DNA of 64,000 nt from Yersinia kristensenii (GCF_900460525.1 NZ_UHIY01000001.1:3162001-3226000); one strand, 5' to 3'; numbered from the stretch's first letter, positions 47,350-56,287 are shown. Notes: a model not told the origin generated them from the sequence alone. Translations and numbers: made by a program.

Positions 47350-47631
47350 CTACTGCACCGAATTCGGCGATAAAAAACCCACCACCTTACCAGCCAGTGC
47401 CACAAGGTCGGGCAGTTCTAATGCGGCGACTTCCTGTTCAGTCAGTGACGGATAAGTCATACGCGGCAACACCTTAATCAGCGCGTCAACCTCAGAGTTC
47501 GCTACTGCCGCCAGACTGACACCGCGCAGGGTCCCGGCATTGGGTTTGATCAGGGTGATACTCGCGACTTCCTGCCCGCCACGTTTAACTGGGCTTTCCA
47601 AAGTGACGATATTCTCGTTTTCTTTCGTCAT
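47350..47631 (-). CDS. E: Tail assembly chaperone gpE
   Basis: gpE is the unshifted form of the tail assembly chaperone that binds the tape measure during tail building. The 93-residue product (MTKENENIVTLESPVKRGGQ, RMTYPSLTEQEVAALELPDL, ending VVGFLSPNSVQ) matches P2 E. A T TTT TTA slippery site lies 7 codons before its stop and directs some ribosomes into the E' frame. It is 60 bases after FII. Confidence 0.93.
   Translation of the reverse strand: MTKENENIVTLESPVKRGGQEVASITLIKPNAGTLRGVSLAAVANSEVDALIKVLPRMTYPSLTEQEVAALELPDLVALAGKVVGFLSPNSVQ
47371..47377 (-). promoter_or_regulatory. Programmed -1 frameshift site, gene E to E'
   Basis: On the minus strand the E frame reads GGT TTT TTA, a canonical X-XXY-YYZ heptamer (T TTT TTA). 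A one-base backward slip continues as FFIAEFGAVDFPKKLSVDD into the E' frame and joins MADIAVIFHW. P2 uses an equivalent site at this place. Confidence 0.88.
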
Positions 47632-47691
47632 AATTTTCTCGTTTCACTTAGTTTCAGGGGAAACCGACCAGCCTGACTGACCGGGTAAAGA

Positions 47692-48210
47692 TTACAGGCC
47701 GATATTGCGGCGATGTTGCTCGAGGCGGTCGACGCCATTCACCTTCTCAATCAGATTAAGGGTGTCTATTTCGACCAATTCTTTACCATCCAGCGTCAGC
47801 TTGAAGTAAGTGCAGACCACCGAGATTTTCGCTTCAGTATCCTCTCCCTCTTTGCCTTCGCCGGTGTCGATCTCTTTCTGGCGGCCCCGCATCACGACTT
47901 CGACGGCCACCGTTTCGCCGCTATCATCGCGCTGGTAAGAGCCAGAAAAACGAATCGGTACCGCATTTATACCAGTGGCAGCATACAACTCCCAGATAAC
48001 CGCATCAGGGAAACCACCAAGCGACCATTCCATTGACAGAGCATCATCATCCAAACCGAGATCGACCGGAGCACAGCCATTCATGCCCGCACCGCGATAG
48101 TTTTCGAGCTTACGGGTCAGTTTGGGTAATGTAATTGACTTGGCGACGCCCTGATAATTGTAGCCATTCAGGAACACATTCATCATTTTCAGTTTGCGTG
48201 GCATTGCCAT
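47692..48210 (-). CDS. FII: Major tail tube protein gpFII
   Basis: gpFII is the inner tail tube subunit of the contractile tail. The 172-residue protein is very close to P2 FII: MAMPRKLKMMNVFLNGYNYQ, ENYRGAGMNGCAPVDLGLDD, ending GVDRLEQHRRNIGL. It follows the sheath gene by 12 bases. Confidence 0.97.
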   Translation of the reverse strand: MAMPRKLKMMNVFLNGYNYQGVAKSITLPKLTRKLENYRGAGMNGCAPVDLGLDDDALSMEWSLGGFPDAVIWELYAATGINAVPIRFSGSYQRDDSGETVAVEVVMRGRQKEIDTGEGKEGEDTEAKISVVCTYFKLTLDGKELVEIDTLNLIEKVNGVDRLEQHRRNIGL

Positions 48211-48222
48211 TGTTCAGGCTCC

Positions 48223-49413
48223 TTACTTGCTGTTAACCGAGGAGACCAGATTTGCCAGATACTTATCGGTGATACGCTGGCGTAAGGTCAGGTTTTCTAG
48301 TGGCGGTACCGGCGTATAGTCATAATCGATATACAGTTTTCCGGCTTTCAGGGTTTCGGCGTTATTGGCATCTTCATCAAACCAGCAGCTTGCATCGACG
48401 ATATAGCCGTTAGTTTTCAGCTCGCGAAACTTGGCATTGATGCCATCCACGATGTCGCGAATTAGTGTGGTGGTGACAGGTTTATCCACCGCCCACCTAT
48501 GCCCCTCGGCTAGGGTATCGGCGATAACCTGTGCGGTGCGGGTATAGTTCTCAAACAGGAATAGCGGGTCATCCGAGCAGGTACGGTTACCCCAAAAACG
48601 GAAACCATCTTTGCGGATTAGCGTGGTGATACCGGATTCATTGAGCAGGTCGGCATCAGTACCCGGTTCTTGTAAATCCCAGAATACCGAGGCGCTGATA
48701 CCGGTGACGCCATTGACGCCGACGTTAGACAGCGTTTTGTGCCAGCCCTGTTCTTGGTCGATCTTGGCACGCAGACCGAGTGCGCGAGCGGTGGCGTAGG
48801 CAATAGCTGTCGTGTTAGTCGCAGTGTTCCATGCCAGAAAATCCGGCCAGATCACCATCAGCTCACGCTGGCTGAAATTCTCGCGATAGGCTTTCGCTTC
48901 GGAAACAGTCTTACAGTCCCACGCGCTGACATAACCAAATGCGCGTAACTTCTGGCAAGTGGATGCAAGTGCTACGGCGACCTCTTTGGTGTCCAGCCCC
49001 GGCACCCCAAGAATGCGGGGCTTAACACCGGTGACTGCCTCGGCGGTAAGCAGGGCTTTCAGGCCAGTATATTTACCGTTTTCATCAGTGGTGCCAATGA
49101 TGTTGGAAACTGTCTGCGCGAGTTTGGCTTCTTCATCATCGCCGGAACCCTCCTCCACACGCACAACAACAATGACGGGTTTCGACTGATCGGCAATAGC
49201 CTGTAATGCTGCGGCCAATGTGCCTTTTTTACCGGCTTTGGCGATGGCGCTCTGTACATTGGTAATTAACACCGGCTCATTGAGGGGAAATGTTGCTGCA
49301 TCTGCATCGCTGGCCGTGCAGACCATACCAACAATCGCGGTTGAGACAGTAGAAATGACACGGGTACCGTCGTTGATTTCGATGACCTGTACGCCGTGGT
49401 GATAGTCACTCAT
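48223..49413 (-). CDS. FI: Tail sheath protein gpFI
   Basis: gpFI is the contractile sheath subunit. The 396-residue protein begins MSDYHHGVQVIEINDGTRVI, has the sheath core NATAR-like RTCSDDPLFLFENYTRTAQV and ends LTLRQRITDKYLANLVSSVN. Length equals P2 FI (396). It starts the F operon (FI-FII-E-T-U-D), and the cargo genes lie directly upstream. Confidence 0.97.
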   Translation of the reverse strand: MSDYHHGVQVIEINDGTRVISTVSTAIVGMVCTASDADAATFPLNEPVLITNVQSAIAKAGKKGTLAAALQAIADQSKPVIVVVRVEEGSGDDEEAKLAQTVSNIIGTTDENGKYTGLKALLTAEAVTGVKPRILGVPGLDTKEVAVALASTCQKLRAFGYVSAWDCKTVSEAKAYRENFSQRELMVIWPDFLAWNTATNTTAIAYATARALGLRAKIDQEQGWHKTLSNVGVNGVTGISASVFWDLQEPGTDADLLNESGITTLIRKDGFRFWGNRTCSDDPLFLFENYTRTAQVIADTLAEGHRWAVDKPVTTTLIRDIVDGINAKFRELKTNGYIVDASCWFDEDANNAETLKAGKLYIDYDYTPVPPLENLTLRQRITDKYLANLVSSVNSK

Positions 49414-49591
49414 CCGTTTAACTCCGTGGTTAAGAGATGAGTGTTATTGTCCGGTTAGTCTTTAAAAGGTGCTATTTATCCGGGTTGGCTAAGGTCTGGC
49501 ACAACAGCAGGCAGTGACAAAATCATCAGACATGCAAAGTCGAAGCCGCACTTATCCGGAAAGGGTTTTTATGCGTGGACCTCCGCCCCTA

Positions 49592-49978
49592 TTACCTAAA
49601 AATATTTTCAAACATATATCTGTCATCGGTAATATGCGATTCTGGGCATAAAAATACGAACTCTACCGTTGTTTTCGCGGTGAGTTGATGTGCAGTATTG
49701 GGATAAATGCAAAATACAGAACCTTTGCTAAATTTATCCTCTCGGTGATTTTTTAAAATACCCTCTATAACATCTGCTGTCCAAATAGAGCCCTCTCCCG
49801 AAAGGATGATATACCATTCTTCACCCTCAGTATGACTATGGCAGCCGACATACTTTCCTTGATCAATTATTGTACCATAGGCCTGTAAACCCTTTTTCTT
49901 AAACATTTCTATAATTGATATACCCACTACGTGGTCTTCTTTTATTTTATTACCACCAAAATTTGAAAAAATTATCAT
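49592..49978 (-). CDS. Cupin domain protein, prophage cargo
   Basis: The 128-residue protein is a single-domain cupin. Motif 1 is GCHSHTEGEEWYIILSGEGS, with two histidines and a glutamate as likely metal ligands, and motif 2 is GSVFCIYPNTAHQL. Its substrate is unknown; cupins include sugar isomerases, dioxygenases and pure binding proteins. The gene is AT-rich relative to the virion genes around it, has an AAAAGGA ribosome site and is divergent from a LuxR-type gene. Its place upstream of FI corresponds to P2 Z/fun. It is not a known virion part. Confidence 0.75.
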   Translation of the reverse strand: MIIFSNFGGNKIKEDHVVGISIIEMFKKKGLQAYGTIIDQGKYVGCHSHTEGEEWYIILSGEGSIWTADVIEGILKNHREDKFSKGSVFCIYPNTAHQLTAKTTVEFVFLCPESHITDDRYMFENIFR

Positions 49979-50141
49979 GCTAAAAATCCTTTTTGTTAGT
50001 AGAGTAAAAAATGACCTAGACAGCTGATGGTAGCCGCTATTTAATAATTAAACAATCACGACTTAAATATGGAAGTAAGATGAATTATTACCTATTTAAT
50101 TAATAATTAAAATATAATTACGACACTAAAAGGTGAATTGA

Positions 50142-50831
50142 ATGAATAAATCCCTATACGACTCACTCAAGTTATTAATACATTTTTGGAAACTCAGTTC
50201 TGAGCCTTGGGGGGCAAAAGATAATCAATCAAAGTTTATTTATGCAAATGATAAATACAAAGCCTTATTGGCATTACCAAACAAATTTTGCGTTGAAGGA
50301 CGATTTGATGGAGAACTCCCAGCACCTACCGCTGAATTTCAAACAGATTTTCAACAGCATGATCGCAAAGTCGAGCTATTGCAAGACCGTATAACATCGA
50401 TTGAAATACATGCTTTTGACGGGCAAACCTATTTTCAAGCTTGGTTTTTTGATAAGTATCCTTTAATAGATAAAGACGGCATTTCACAAGGAACGATTTT
50501 CCATGGAAGACCGGTCGATAATCTATTACTAAAGAATTTGTATAAAATAAAAATCCCAACTTCACTTGTATTCACACCTCCATCTGAATTGTTTTCAAAA
50601 CGAGAGTGGGAAGTTATTTTTTATATCATGCAATCATTTACCAGCAAGGAGATATCAAAAAAAATACATTTATCACCGAGGACAATCTGTAACATAATTC
50701 AGAATATTTACGGGAAAATTAATGTCACCAGTAAAAAACAGCTAATCGAGTATTGTTATGAGAATAAAATAAATAACTATATACCCCAAAGCTTCTTCGA
50801 AGCTACAGGTTCATTTCCTCTTATGTCATAA
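50142..50831 (+). CDS. LuxR-type regulator with PAS-like N-terminus, prophage cargo
   Basis: The 229-residue protein has a PAS-like sensing half (residues 1-145; PWGAKDNQSKFIYANDKYKA, YFQAWFFDKYPLIDKDG) and a C-terminal LuxR/GerE helix-turn-helix (LFSKREWEVIFYIMQSFTSK, then EISKKIHLSPRTICNIIQNI). This resembles the PAS4-LuxR solo regulators numerous in Photorhabdus and present in other enteric bacteria. Signal and targets are unknown. It is on the opposite strand to the late operon, AT-rich, and faces away from the cupin gene, which it may control. A strong AAAGGTG site precedes the ATG. Confidence 0.8.
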   Translation: MNKSLYDSLKLLIHFWKLSSEPWGAKDNQSKFIYANDKYKALLALPNKFCVEGRFDGELPAPTAEFQTDFQQHDRKVELLQDRITSIEIHAFDGQTYFQAWFFDKYPLIDKDGISQGTIFHGRPVDNLLLKNLYKIKIPTSLVFTPPSELFSKREWEVIFYIMQSFTSKEISKKIHLSPRTICNIIQNIYGKINVTSKKQLIEYCYENKINNYIPQSFFEATGSFPLMS

Positions 50832-50941
50832 TTAACTTATTAAAATAAACATATCGTTATCTTAACCTTTGTGTACTAAAATACAGAACTCAATAAAACG
50901 TGAGTTTGTCAGAGGAGTAAGCGGGCGAGCGCTCGCCTGAA

Positions 50942-51520
50942 TTACGCCGGTTTTTTCGGCCAATCAATACCCGGTGCCGCTGATATATCTAGCTGATTAA
51001 GCTGAACGCGATATTTACGCCATGCTACTAACTCAGTTTCGGCGGTTGGGGTGGACATATCAAACTCAATACTGTCTTTGAGAATTTCAATTTGAGTATT
51101 GGCATCGTCCAGCAAAATACTTTTCCTTTGCCTTGCTTCGGCTAAGTAATATTGTTTTTCCGCCTCACTGTCTTTAACCCATTTAGTGCCATTCCAACGG
51201 TCAAATGGACTGGTGGGGGCCAGTAGGGTGGTGTTTTCTGGCAGCGAACCAAGCTGATTGATGGTTTGTGGCTCACCGGTTTGCGTGTTGTAAACCTCGG
51301 TTTCGCGACGGTCTTCGACATATTCCCATCGCTGGGTTTCTTCATTAAAAATAACTGCATATCCCTTTCTGGCGAGCAAAGGTTTTATCTCCGTGCAGGA
51401 TGCGGGTAGCCCAGTATAGGGAGCAATATAGTAATCACTTTCCCCAACAAATTCTTTAGTCTCATAATGATAATTAAAAACAGTAACAATCTGTTCTTTG
51501 TCAGACATGACAAAAGCCAT
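50942..51520 (-). CDS. G: Tail fibre assembly protein (Tfa/gpG-like)
   Basis: This chaperone helps fold and trimerise the tail fibre. The 192-residue protein has the Tfa-type C-terminal region (VAWRKYRVQLNQLDISAAPG, IDWPKKPA) and the central FDRWNGTKWVKDSEAEKQYY segment common in such proteins. It starts 2 bases after the fibre stop, the standard pairing. Both ATGs (51520 and 51508) are in frame; 51520 is kept. Confidence 0.9.
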   Translation of the reverse strand: MAFVMSDKEQIVTVFNYHYETKEFVGESDYYIAPYTGLPASCTEIKPLLARKGYAVIFNEETQRWEYVEDRRETEVYNTQTGEPQTINQLGSLPENTTLLAPTSPFDRWNGTKWVKDSEAEKQYYLAEARQRKSILLDDANTQIEILKDSIEFDMSTPTAETELVAWRKYRVQLNQLDISAAPGIDWPKKPA

Positions 51521-51522
51521 AA

Positions 51523-52899
51523 TTATGCAGCCCTCACAATGTAGTTAAACGCCATATTAACTGGACGGTTTTCTTTGGCTGTTGGGACGACGCGGGAAGC
51601 GTCAAATTTCTTGGTTGTTGCTCCATTACCACCATCATTAATAGCATTGTGTCCAAAAGCTTTACCTTCCTGATAGAACGCTCCCCCACAGTCAGTCCAA
51701 TATGAGTTACCGGCCAACCTTTGAACGTAATACCCAGTAATGTTCCTGATGGCATCTCCCTGAAAACTGAGCAATGTACGTCCACCATCAAGGTTTCGCC
51801 CATTGTCCCAGCCACGGATAAATACGCCGCGCAAATCAGGCAATACGCCGTTTGGATAGGCCTTTGCCAATTGAGGGCATCGCGCTTTATCAAATGGCTG
51901 ACCATTACAAATTATCCAACCTGTTGGCGGTGTAGCTAACGGCCACGGCAGTGGAATACCGACAGGTAAATTATCTGGCACGCGTAAATAACGGGCATCA
52001 CTTTCAGCTTTGTTGTAAACCCCAATATTACGAGTAAACAATGGTTTATTGGGGATATCAGCGCCGTTCTGGCTTTTTTGCAGTGCACCTGTCGCTTTAT
52101 TGACGGTATCTCGCAAGCCAAGGTTATCGACAAAACGTGGTTTATCGGGAATATCAGCGCCATTACTGCCTTTTGCCAACTTAGTACTAAGAGAGTCCGC
52201 TAATGCCTTTAGGGTGCCAAATTCAACAGGAACGTTACCTTTCAGAATGCTAATCCATGTACGTACAAATCCAGTGGTCGCTATTTGCTGATTATTGCTG
52301 TCTTGTTCTGGCGTGGGTGCTGTTGGTCTTCCCGTCAAAGCTGGGCTGTGTTTGAATGCATATTGGTTATGCGGATTAGCAGCATCAATATGTTTTTGAT
52401 GTAAAGTATCGGCGTACTGTTTAACTTCAATGATTTTATTATCAACATATTGGCGAGTTGCCAGCACCACTGACGGATCAACTTTTAACTCCATCGCACT
52501 GGTGCTGGAAACAATTAAAATCATTCGAATGGTTTGAGTTCGGCCACTCCCCTCCTGTAACAATGGCTTGTATGTTTCAGGGCAGTTTGCGACGGCAATT
52601 AACAATCCTTCACTGTCAAACAGACCGATTTCACGAATAAACCAGCCGCCCTCATTTTCGGGAATAACCTGCTCGACAATTATCTGATTTATATTTTGCG
52701 GGTCAATTGAGAGCATATTAACTACGCCTCGCCTGACTTCATTTATTAGCGTTGTTTGTTCTGGATTTGGCGTTACAGCCTTTCCGCCACCATCCCCGAC
52801 AGACATATGGGTAATTTTTAACGTTGTCCCTAATGCTGCTGCATTGGCCAACCGGGCCGCACCCTGATTAGTCAAAATTGCAAAATATTTCGTAGTCAT
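51523..52899 (-). CDS. H: Tail fibre protein (gpH-like)
   Basis: This is the receptor-binding tail fibre. The 458-residue protein has the P2 H-type N-terminal baseplate-attachment domain (MTTKYFAILTNQGAARLANA, LKITHMSVGDGGGKAVTPNP), a middle stalk with the repeated motif NGADIPDKPRF / NGADIPNKPLF, and a collar-type C-terminus (LPDLRGVFIRGWDNGRNLDG, ENRPVNMAFNYIVRAA). It is shorter than P2 H (669 residues), the loss being in the stalk. The C-terminal tip is the most variable part of such fibres and should set host range. Confidence 0.92.
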   Translation of the reverse strand: MTTKYFAILTNQGAARLANAAALGTTLKITHMSVGDGGGKAVTPNPEQTTLINEVRRGVVNMLSIDPQNINQIIVEQVIPENEGGWFIREIGLFDSEGLLIAVANCPETYKPLLQEGSGRTQTIRMILIVSSTSAMELKVDPSVVLATRQYVDNKIIEVKQYADTLHQKHIDAANPHNQYAFKHSPALTGRPTAPTPEQDSNNQQIATTGFVRTWISILKGNVPVEFGTLKALADSLSTKLAKGSNGADIPDKPRFVDNLGLRDTVNKATGALQKSQNGADIPNKPLFTRNIGVYNKAESDARYLRVPDNLPVGIPLPWPLATPPTGWIICNGQPFDKARCPQLAKAYPNGVLPDLRGVFIRGWDNGRNLDGGRTLLSFQGDAIRNITGYYVQRLAGNSYWTDCGGAFYQEGKAFGHNAINDGGNGATTKKFDASRVVPTAKENRPVNMAFNYIVRAA

Positions 52900-52903
52900 T
52901 GGT

Positions 52904-53509
52904 TTACACGTTCAGTGAGTCAATTAAATGTATAGCTGAAGCTGGGAAGAACTCGCCCCCGACGGTGATTTCATCCGCTATATAGGGGTAGATGGTCAGC
53001 GTTTCACCGTGATAACAACTTGCACCGACAAATAGGCTACCGCTTGAACTTAGACTGATATTAAGGCCTATTAGGTGGCGGCTTGCTGGTTTGGCATCAT
53101 TAATTAAAAGCTCGAGCACCTGATACATTTCGTCAGTAATACCACTGTCGAGCACTCCAATAACGAGGCGAAAAGTGCCGGGTTCCTCGTTAAGCTGCCA
53201 CCACTCTTTAACTTCAATCAGATAGCCAAGCGGTTCCACCGCCCGCCGCAATGCACTGATAGTGCCTTTGTGTTGATGGATAAAAAATGAGGATGCAATA
53301 ACATGGCGCTTAGTCGCTTCCGGCCAGTTAAAATCCCACCGGTCAACCGACAGCGCCCACGCCAAATAAGATAACAGTGCGACAGGACATCGCTGCGGAT
53401 CCCCCAATGTACGTAGTGGCACTGGCACTCGGGTAATTTCAGCCGCAGCCATTACGGTGGCGACTTCCAGCGCCGATGAGCCCACGGGCAACAAACGATT
53501 ATCACTCAT
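52904..53509 (-). CDS. I: Baseplate/tail protein gpI
   Basis: gpI is a baseplate wedge protein that links the fibre to gpJ. The 201-residue product contains LPVGSSALEVATVMAAAEIT and LLSYLAWALSVDRWDFNWPE, conserved in P2 I. It overlaps gpJ by 8 bases and precedes the fibre by 4 bases. Confidence 0.93.
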   Translation of the reverse strand: MSDNRLLPVGSSALEVATVMAAAEITRVPVPLRTLGDPQRCPVALLSYLAWALSVDRWDFNWPEATKRHVIASSFFIHQHKGTISALRRAVEPLGYLIEVKEWWQLNEEPGTFRLVIGVLDSGITDEMYQVLELLINDAKPASRHLIGLNISLSSSGSLFVGASCYHGETLTIYPYIADEITVGGEFFPASAIHLIDSLNV

Positions 53510-54410
53510 CCGTCCCCCCTACGGTGATCGTGTATTCAGTGCAATAAGATGCCTGGTATTTATCGAGCACCATGTCATGGGCTGGCGAAGCCAGTTCCAC
53601 ACGCTGCACTCCTTCGACGTGAAGTGCGGCATGGATGGCCGACAGGCGAATATCCCTCCCGATCCGATGCTGCAAGCTGATATAGGTTTTGAGTTGCTGT
53701 TCTGCCGCTTGTATAACGGGTTCTTGCTCGGGGCCGGGGTAAAAATATAACGTCGCATTAATCTGATATGGCACAATCTTGGCGCTCTGTACTGTTACAC
53801 GGTCGCCCACCGGGCGCATGTCATCAGCATTGAGCGATTTTTCTACAGCAGCCAGTAGATCAGAATTAGCGGTGCCGTCACCCTCACGTGATAGCACAGT
53901 AATCGTCACACAAGCAGGGGTAGGACTGACGACAGAAATATCCGCAACACGCCCGTCAGCGCTGCGACCATGATACTCATAAGCCCCGACCGGCCCCGCC
54001 ACACTCAGCCCCTCGAATGCCTGCTGTGCTCGCAGACGCAAATCGGTGTCAGACTCCATCACTGCCGGTGTGGGTGGAATTGTGGTGTTATCTGCCGGGG
54101 TGATAGTAAGCCGCTCGGTATTGTTGTTTGCCGCCATCACGTCAAGATCATGACCAACGGCATAGGCCAGCATATTGGCGCGGGCCGCTTCGTTGACTCG
54201 CTGACGCCAGATAACCTCACGGTAAGCATTTTCTTCAAGGAGTTTGGTCAGCGGTTCTGACTCCAGTGCTAGCGTGCGTGCAACGGCTTCCTGCTGTTCT
54301 TCGGGGAACAGAGAAATCAGTGTCGCTTTGCGCTCGGTGAGGATGGTTTCGAAATCAAGCTTCTCTACCACATCCGGCGCGGGGAGCTGGTTCAGGTCGA
54401 TAATCGGCAT
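53502..54410 (-). CDS. J: Baseplate assembly protein gpJ
   Basis: gpJ is the large baseplate wedge protein. The 302-residue product begins MPIIDLNQLPAPDVVEKLDF and has LRLRAQQAFEGLSVAGPVGA and GRDIRLSAIHAALHVEGVQR, as in P2 J. It follows W by 4 bases in the V-W-J-I-H-G operon. Confidence 0.94.
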   Translation of the reverse strand: MPIIDLNQLPAPDVVEKLDFETILTERKATLISLFPEEQQEAVARTLALESEPLTKLLEENAYREVIWRQRVNEAARANMLAYAVGHDLDVMAANNNTERLTITPADNTTIPPTPAVMESDTDLRLRAQQAFEGLSVAGPVGAYEYHGRSADGRVADISVVSPTPACVTITVLSREGDGTANSDLLAAVEKSLNADDMRPVGDRVTVQSAKIVPYQINATLYFYPGPEQEPVIQAAEQQLKTYISLQHRIGRDIRLSAIHAALHVEGVQRVELASPAHDMVLDKYQASYCTEYTITVGGTDE

Positions 54411-54414
54411 GGTT

Positions 54415-54762
54415 TCAACTCACAGGAAGGGTTAACAAAAGATTTTCGCCCGTTTCAGCGTGTTGGCCAGTCAAGTTGACCACCATCTGACCGTTAAACC
54501 GGTGTTCTGTGGTCACCGAGGTCAACTTTACGCGCGGTTCCCATTTGAGGATCGCCATGTAACAAGCCACCTTGATTTGCAGTTCAAGGGCGGGAGTTTG
54601 TGGCTGGTCAATCATTGAAGACAGCAACGAACCATAATCACGGCGCATCACACGCGAACCAATGGGCGTAAGCAAAATATCATTCACACTTTGACGAATA
54701 TGCTCCGTATCGGTAATCGCCCGACCAGTAGTGCGACTGATACCGATGTAACCTGCAGTCAT
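54415..54762 (-). CDS. W: Baseplate assembly protein gpW
   Basis: gpW is the gp25-like baseplate wedge protein with a lysozyme-like fold. The 115-residue product has TDTEHIRQSVNDILLTPIGS and RVMRRDYGSLLSSMIDQP, the family signature. It overlaps gpV by 4 bases. Confidence 0.95.
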   Translation of the reverse strand: MTAGYIGISRTTGRAITDTEHIRQSVNDILLTPIGSRVMRRDYGSLLSSMIDQPQTPALELQIKVACYMAILKWEPRVKLTSVTTEHRFNGQMVVNLTGQHAETGENLLLTLPVS

Positions 54763-55394
54763 AGTGGCGCTCCTGTTGTGCCGCCGCTGTCGCCTGGGTG
54801 TTGGTGGGTATGCAACACTTTGCCGTTTGACGACAATGAACCGCCGCTATGTTCAATATTGCCGCTCATCTTGCAGCCTTTTTGTACCTCCAGTGAGCCA
54901 GCAATCAGCGTATTGGTGCAAATTACTTCGGGCGAGTCGAGAGTAATGCGGGTTGATGCGCTAACCCGTACCTCTGGCACGGAGGCAATAAGAGTTTGCG
55001 ATGCGGTGATATCGGCGGTTTTAATGCCGCTGACGGTTAACGCACTGCTCTCCGGTTCGTACTCAATCACAGCACCATCGGGAAAAGTAACGTGATAGGC
55101 ATCCGCCGAGGCAGACGGTGCAGGATGGTCGTCGGAAAAAATCCCCGGCAGCACAAAAGCCGTATCAAGCTCACCACCGACCGCCAGAATTAATACCTGC
55201 TCATCCACCGAGGGTGCCCACCATGTGCAAGAACGTCCAGCGCGGTGAGTCAGCCACTGGAGCCAGTCGGTATAAATACCCCCCGTTTGCACACGGCAGC
55301 GGCCAGCAATCAGGTCGGTTTCGACAATCACGCCAGTGCGGATCATATTGCGCAGCATGCGGGCAAGTTCTTGAATATTTGCGAGTGTGTTCAT
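54759..55394 (-). CDS. V: Baseplate spike protein gpV
   Basis: gpV is the trimeric tail spike that pierces the outer membrane. The 211-residue product has an OB-fold N-terminal domain (GVIVETDLIAGRCRVQTGGI, LTHRAGRSCTWWAPSVDEQV) and a beta-helical C-terminus ending near HTHQHPGDSGGTTGAPL; HxH motifs at such tips bind iron in P2. The ATG at 55394 (MNTLANIQELARML) aligns with P2 V; the frame extends to 55460. Confidence 0.94.
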   Translation of the reverse strand: MNTLANIQELARMLRNMIRTGVIVETDLIAGRCRVQTGGIYTDWLQWLTHRAGRSCTWWAPSVDEQVLILAVGGELDTAFVLPGIFSDDHPAPSASADAYHVTFPDGAVIEYEPESSALTVSGIKTADITASQTLIASVPEVRVSASTRITLDSPEVICTNTLIAGSLEVQKGCKMSGNIEHSGGSLSSNGKVLHTHQHPGDSGGTTGAPL

Positions 55395-55513
55395 AACGGA
55401 GAGGATGCCGGTGTGGTCATTCGATGGCAACGTGATGCCATTGGGCAGTAAACTACACAACAGGTTGTCGTTACGGCGTTTTGAAAGCTGAATAATTTGA
55501 AAAGGAATCCAAA

Positions 55514-56284
55514 ATGTTTGATTTTATTGGCAGTGGAATTGATGGTCTTTATAAAATATTTTGGTTGATTATTATTTTGTATCTTGTTGTGTCGGGAGGC
55601 ATTGGCTATCTACTCCGATTAATATCTAAACCGCTTAAAGTCGACTTTACTGACAGAATTATAAAAAATCTGGATGGCGACTTCCTAGACTTGCAATTAC
55701 TTCGGCTTTACCACGGCATCAATGTTCTCAACAAGAAAGACGCGAGGCTGGTATCTAAAGCCATAAGCAAAGGAATTCTATCTGAAAAAAACTTCAGATT
55801 TCTTTCCTTTGCTCCTCCAATAGGAAAATTCAAACATGGCAAAGCTGAAATTGTTCTCTATGTAGCGTTAGTTTTACTTTTTTTTGCATCCATTCTTATA
55901 GTTTGCAACTCGGTAAGAACATACAAATATAATTATGCTTCGTTTAATGCAGGCAGTGAACGCGCCCTTATCTCCGAAATCTATGTTTACGACCCCGAAA
56001 GCAATGAATATTTCAACGCGAAACAATGCAGGGAACTTACAACCGCTACAAATAAGAGAATTCTAATATCAGCATGTGGCTACCTTCTTACAAAAGATCC
56101 CGCAGAGAAAAGAGAACTAATGACCGCAATAGAAAATAACAATTCGTCATTCATTGCGGCGATGATACTAATTGTATTGCTCTTTATAATTACGTCATTT
56201 TTAACTCTTGGTTATGTGATTTACTTTGATACTAACAATAAGTTTATTGATTTTAAAAACAATGAGGAAAGACGTTTTGAATGA
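55514..56284 (+). CDS. Three-helix membrane protein of unknown function (DUF6216-like), prophage cargo
   Basis: The 256-residue protein has three hydrophobic helices (about residues 16-35, 112-131 and 212-237), a cytosolic or periplasmic loop of 75 residues after the first, and one of 80 residues after the second with a Cys pair (QCRELTTATNKRILISACGY). It resembles the DUF6216 group as I recall it, with no known role. It is on the plus strand against the late operon, AT-rich, has its own AAAAGGA site, and lies between V and S, where P2 carries the non-essential orf30. An exclusion or conversion protein is a reasonable guess, not shown. Confidence 0.75.
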   Translation: MFDFIGSGIDGLYKIFWLIIILYLVVSGGIGYLLRLISKPLKVDFTDRIIKNLDGDFLDLQLLRLYHGINVLNKKDARLVSKAISKGILSEKNFRFLSFAPPIGKFKHGKAEIVLYVALVLLFFASILIVCNSVRTYKYNYASFNAGSERALISEIYVYDPESNEYFNAKQCRELTTATNKRILISACGYLLTKDPAEKRELMTAIENNNSSFIAAMILIVLLFIITSFLTLGYVIYFDTNNKFIDFKNNEERRFE

Positions 56285-56287
56285 GCA

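Noticed and set aside
49414..49591. Ogr-type box before FI
   Set aside because: No exact TGT-N12-ACA was found by eye; the promoter is expected but not located.
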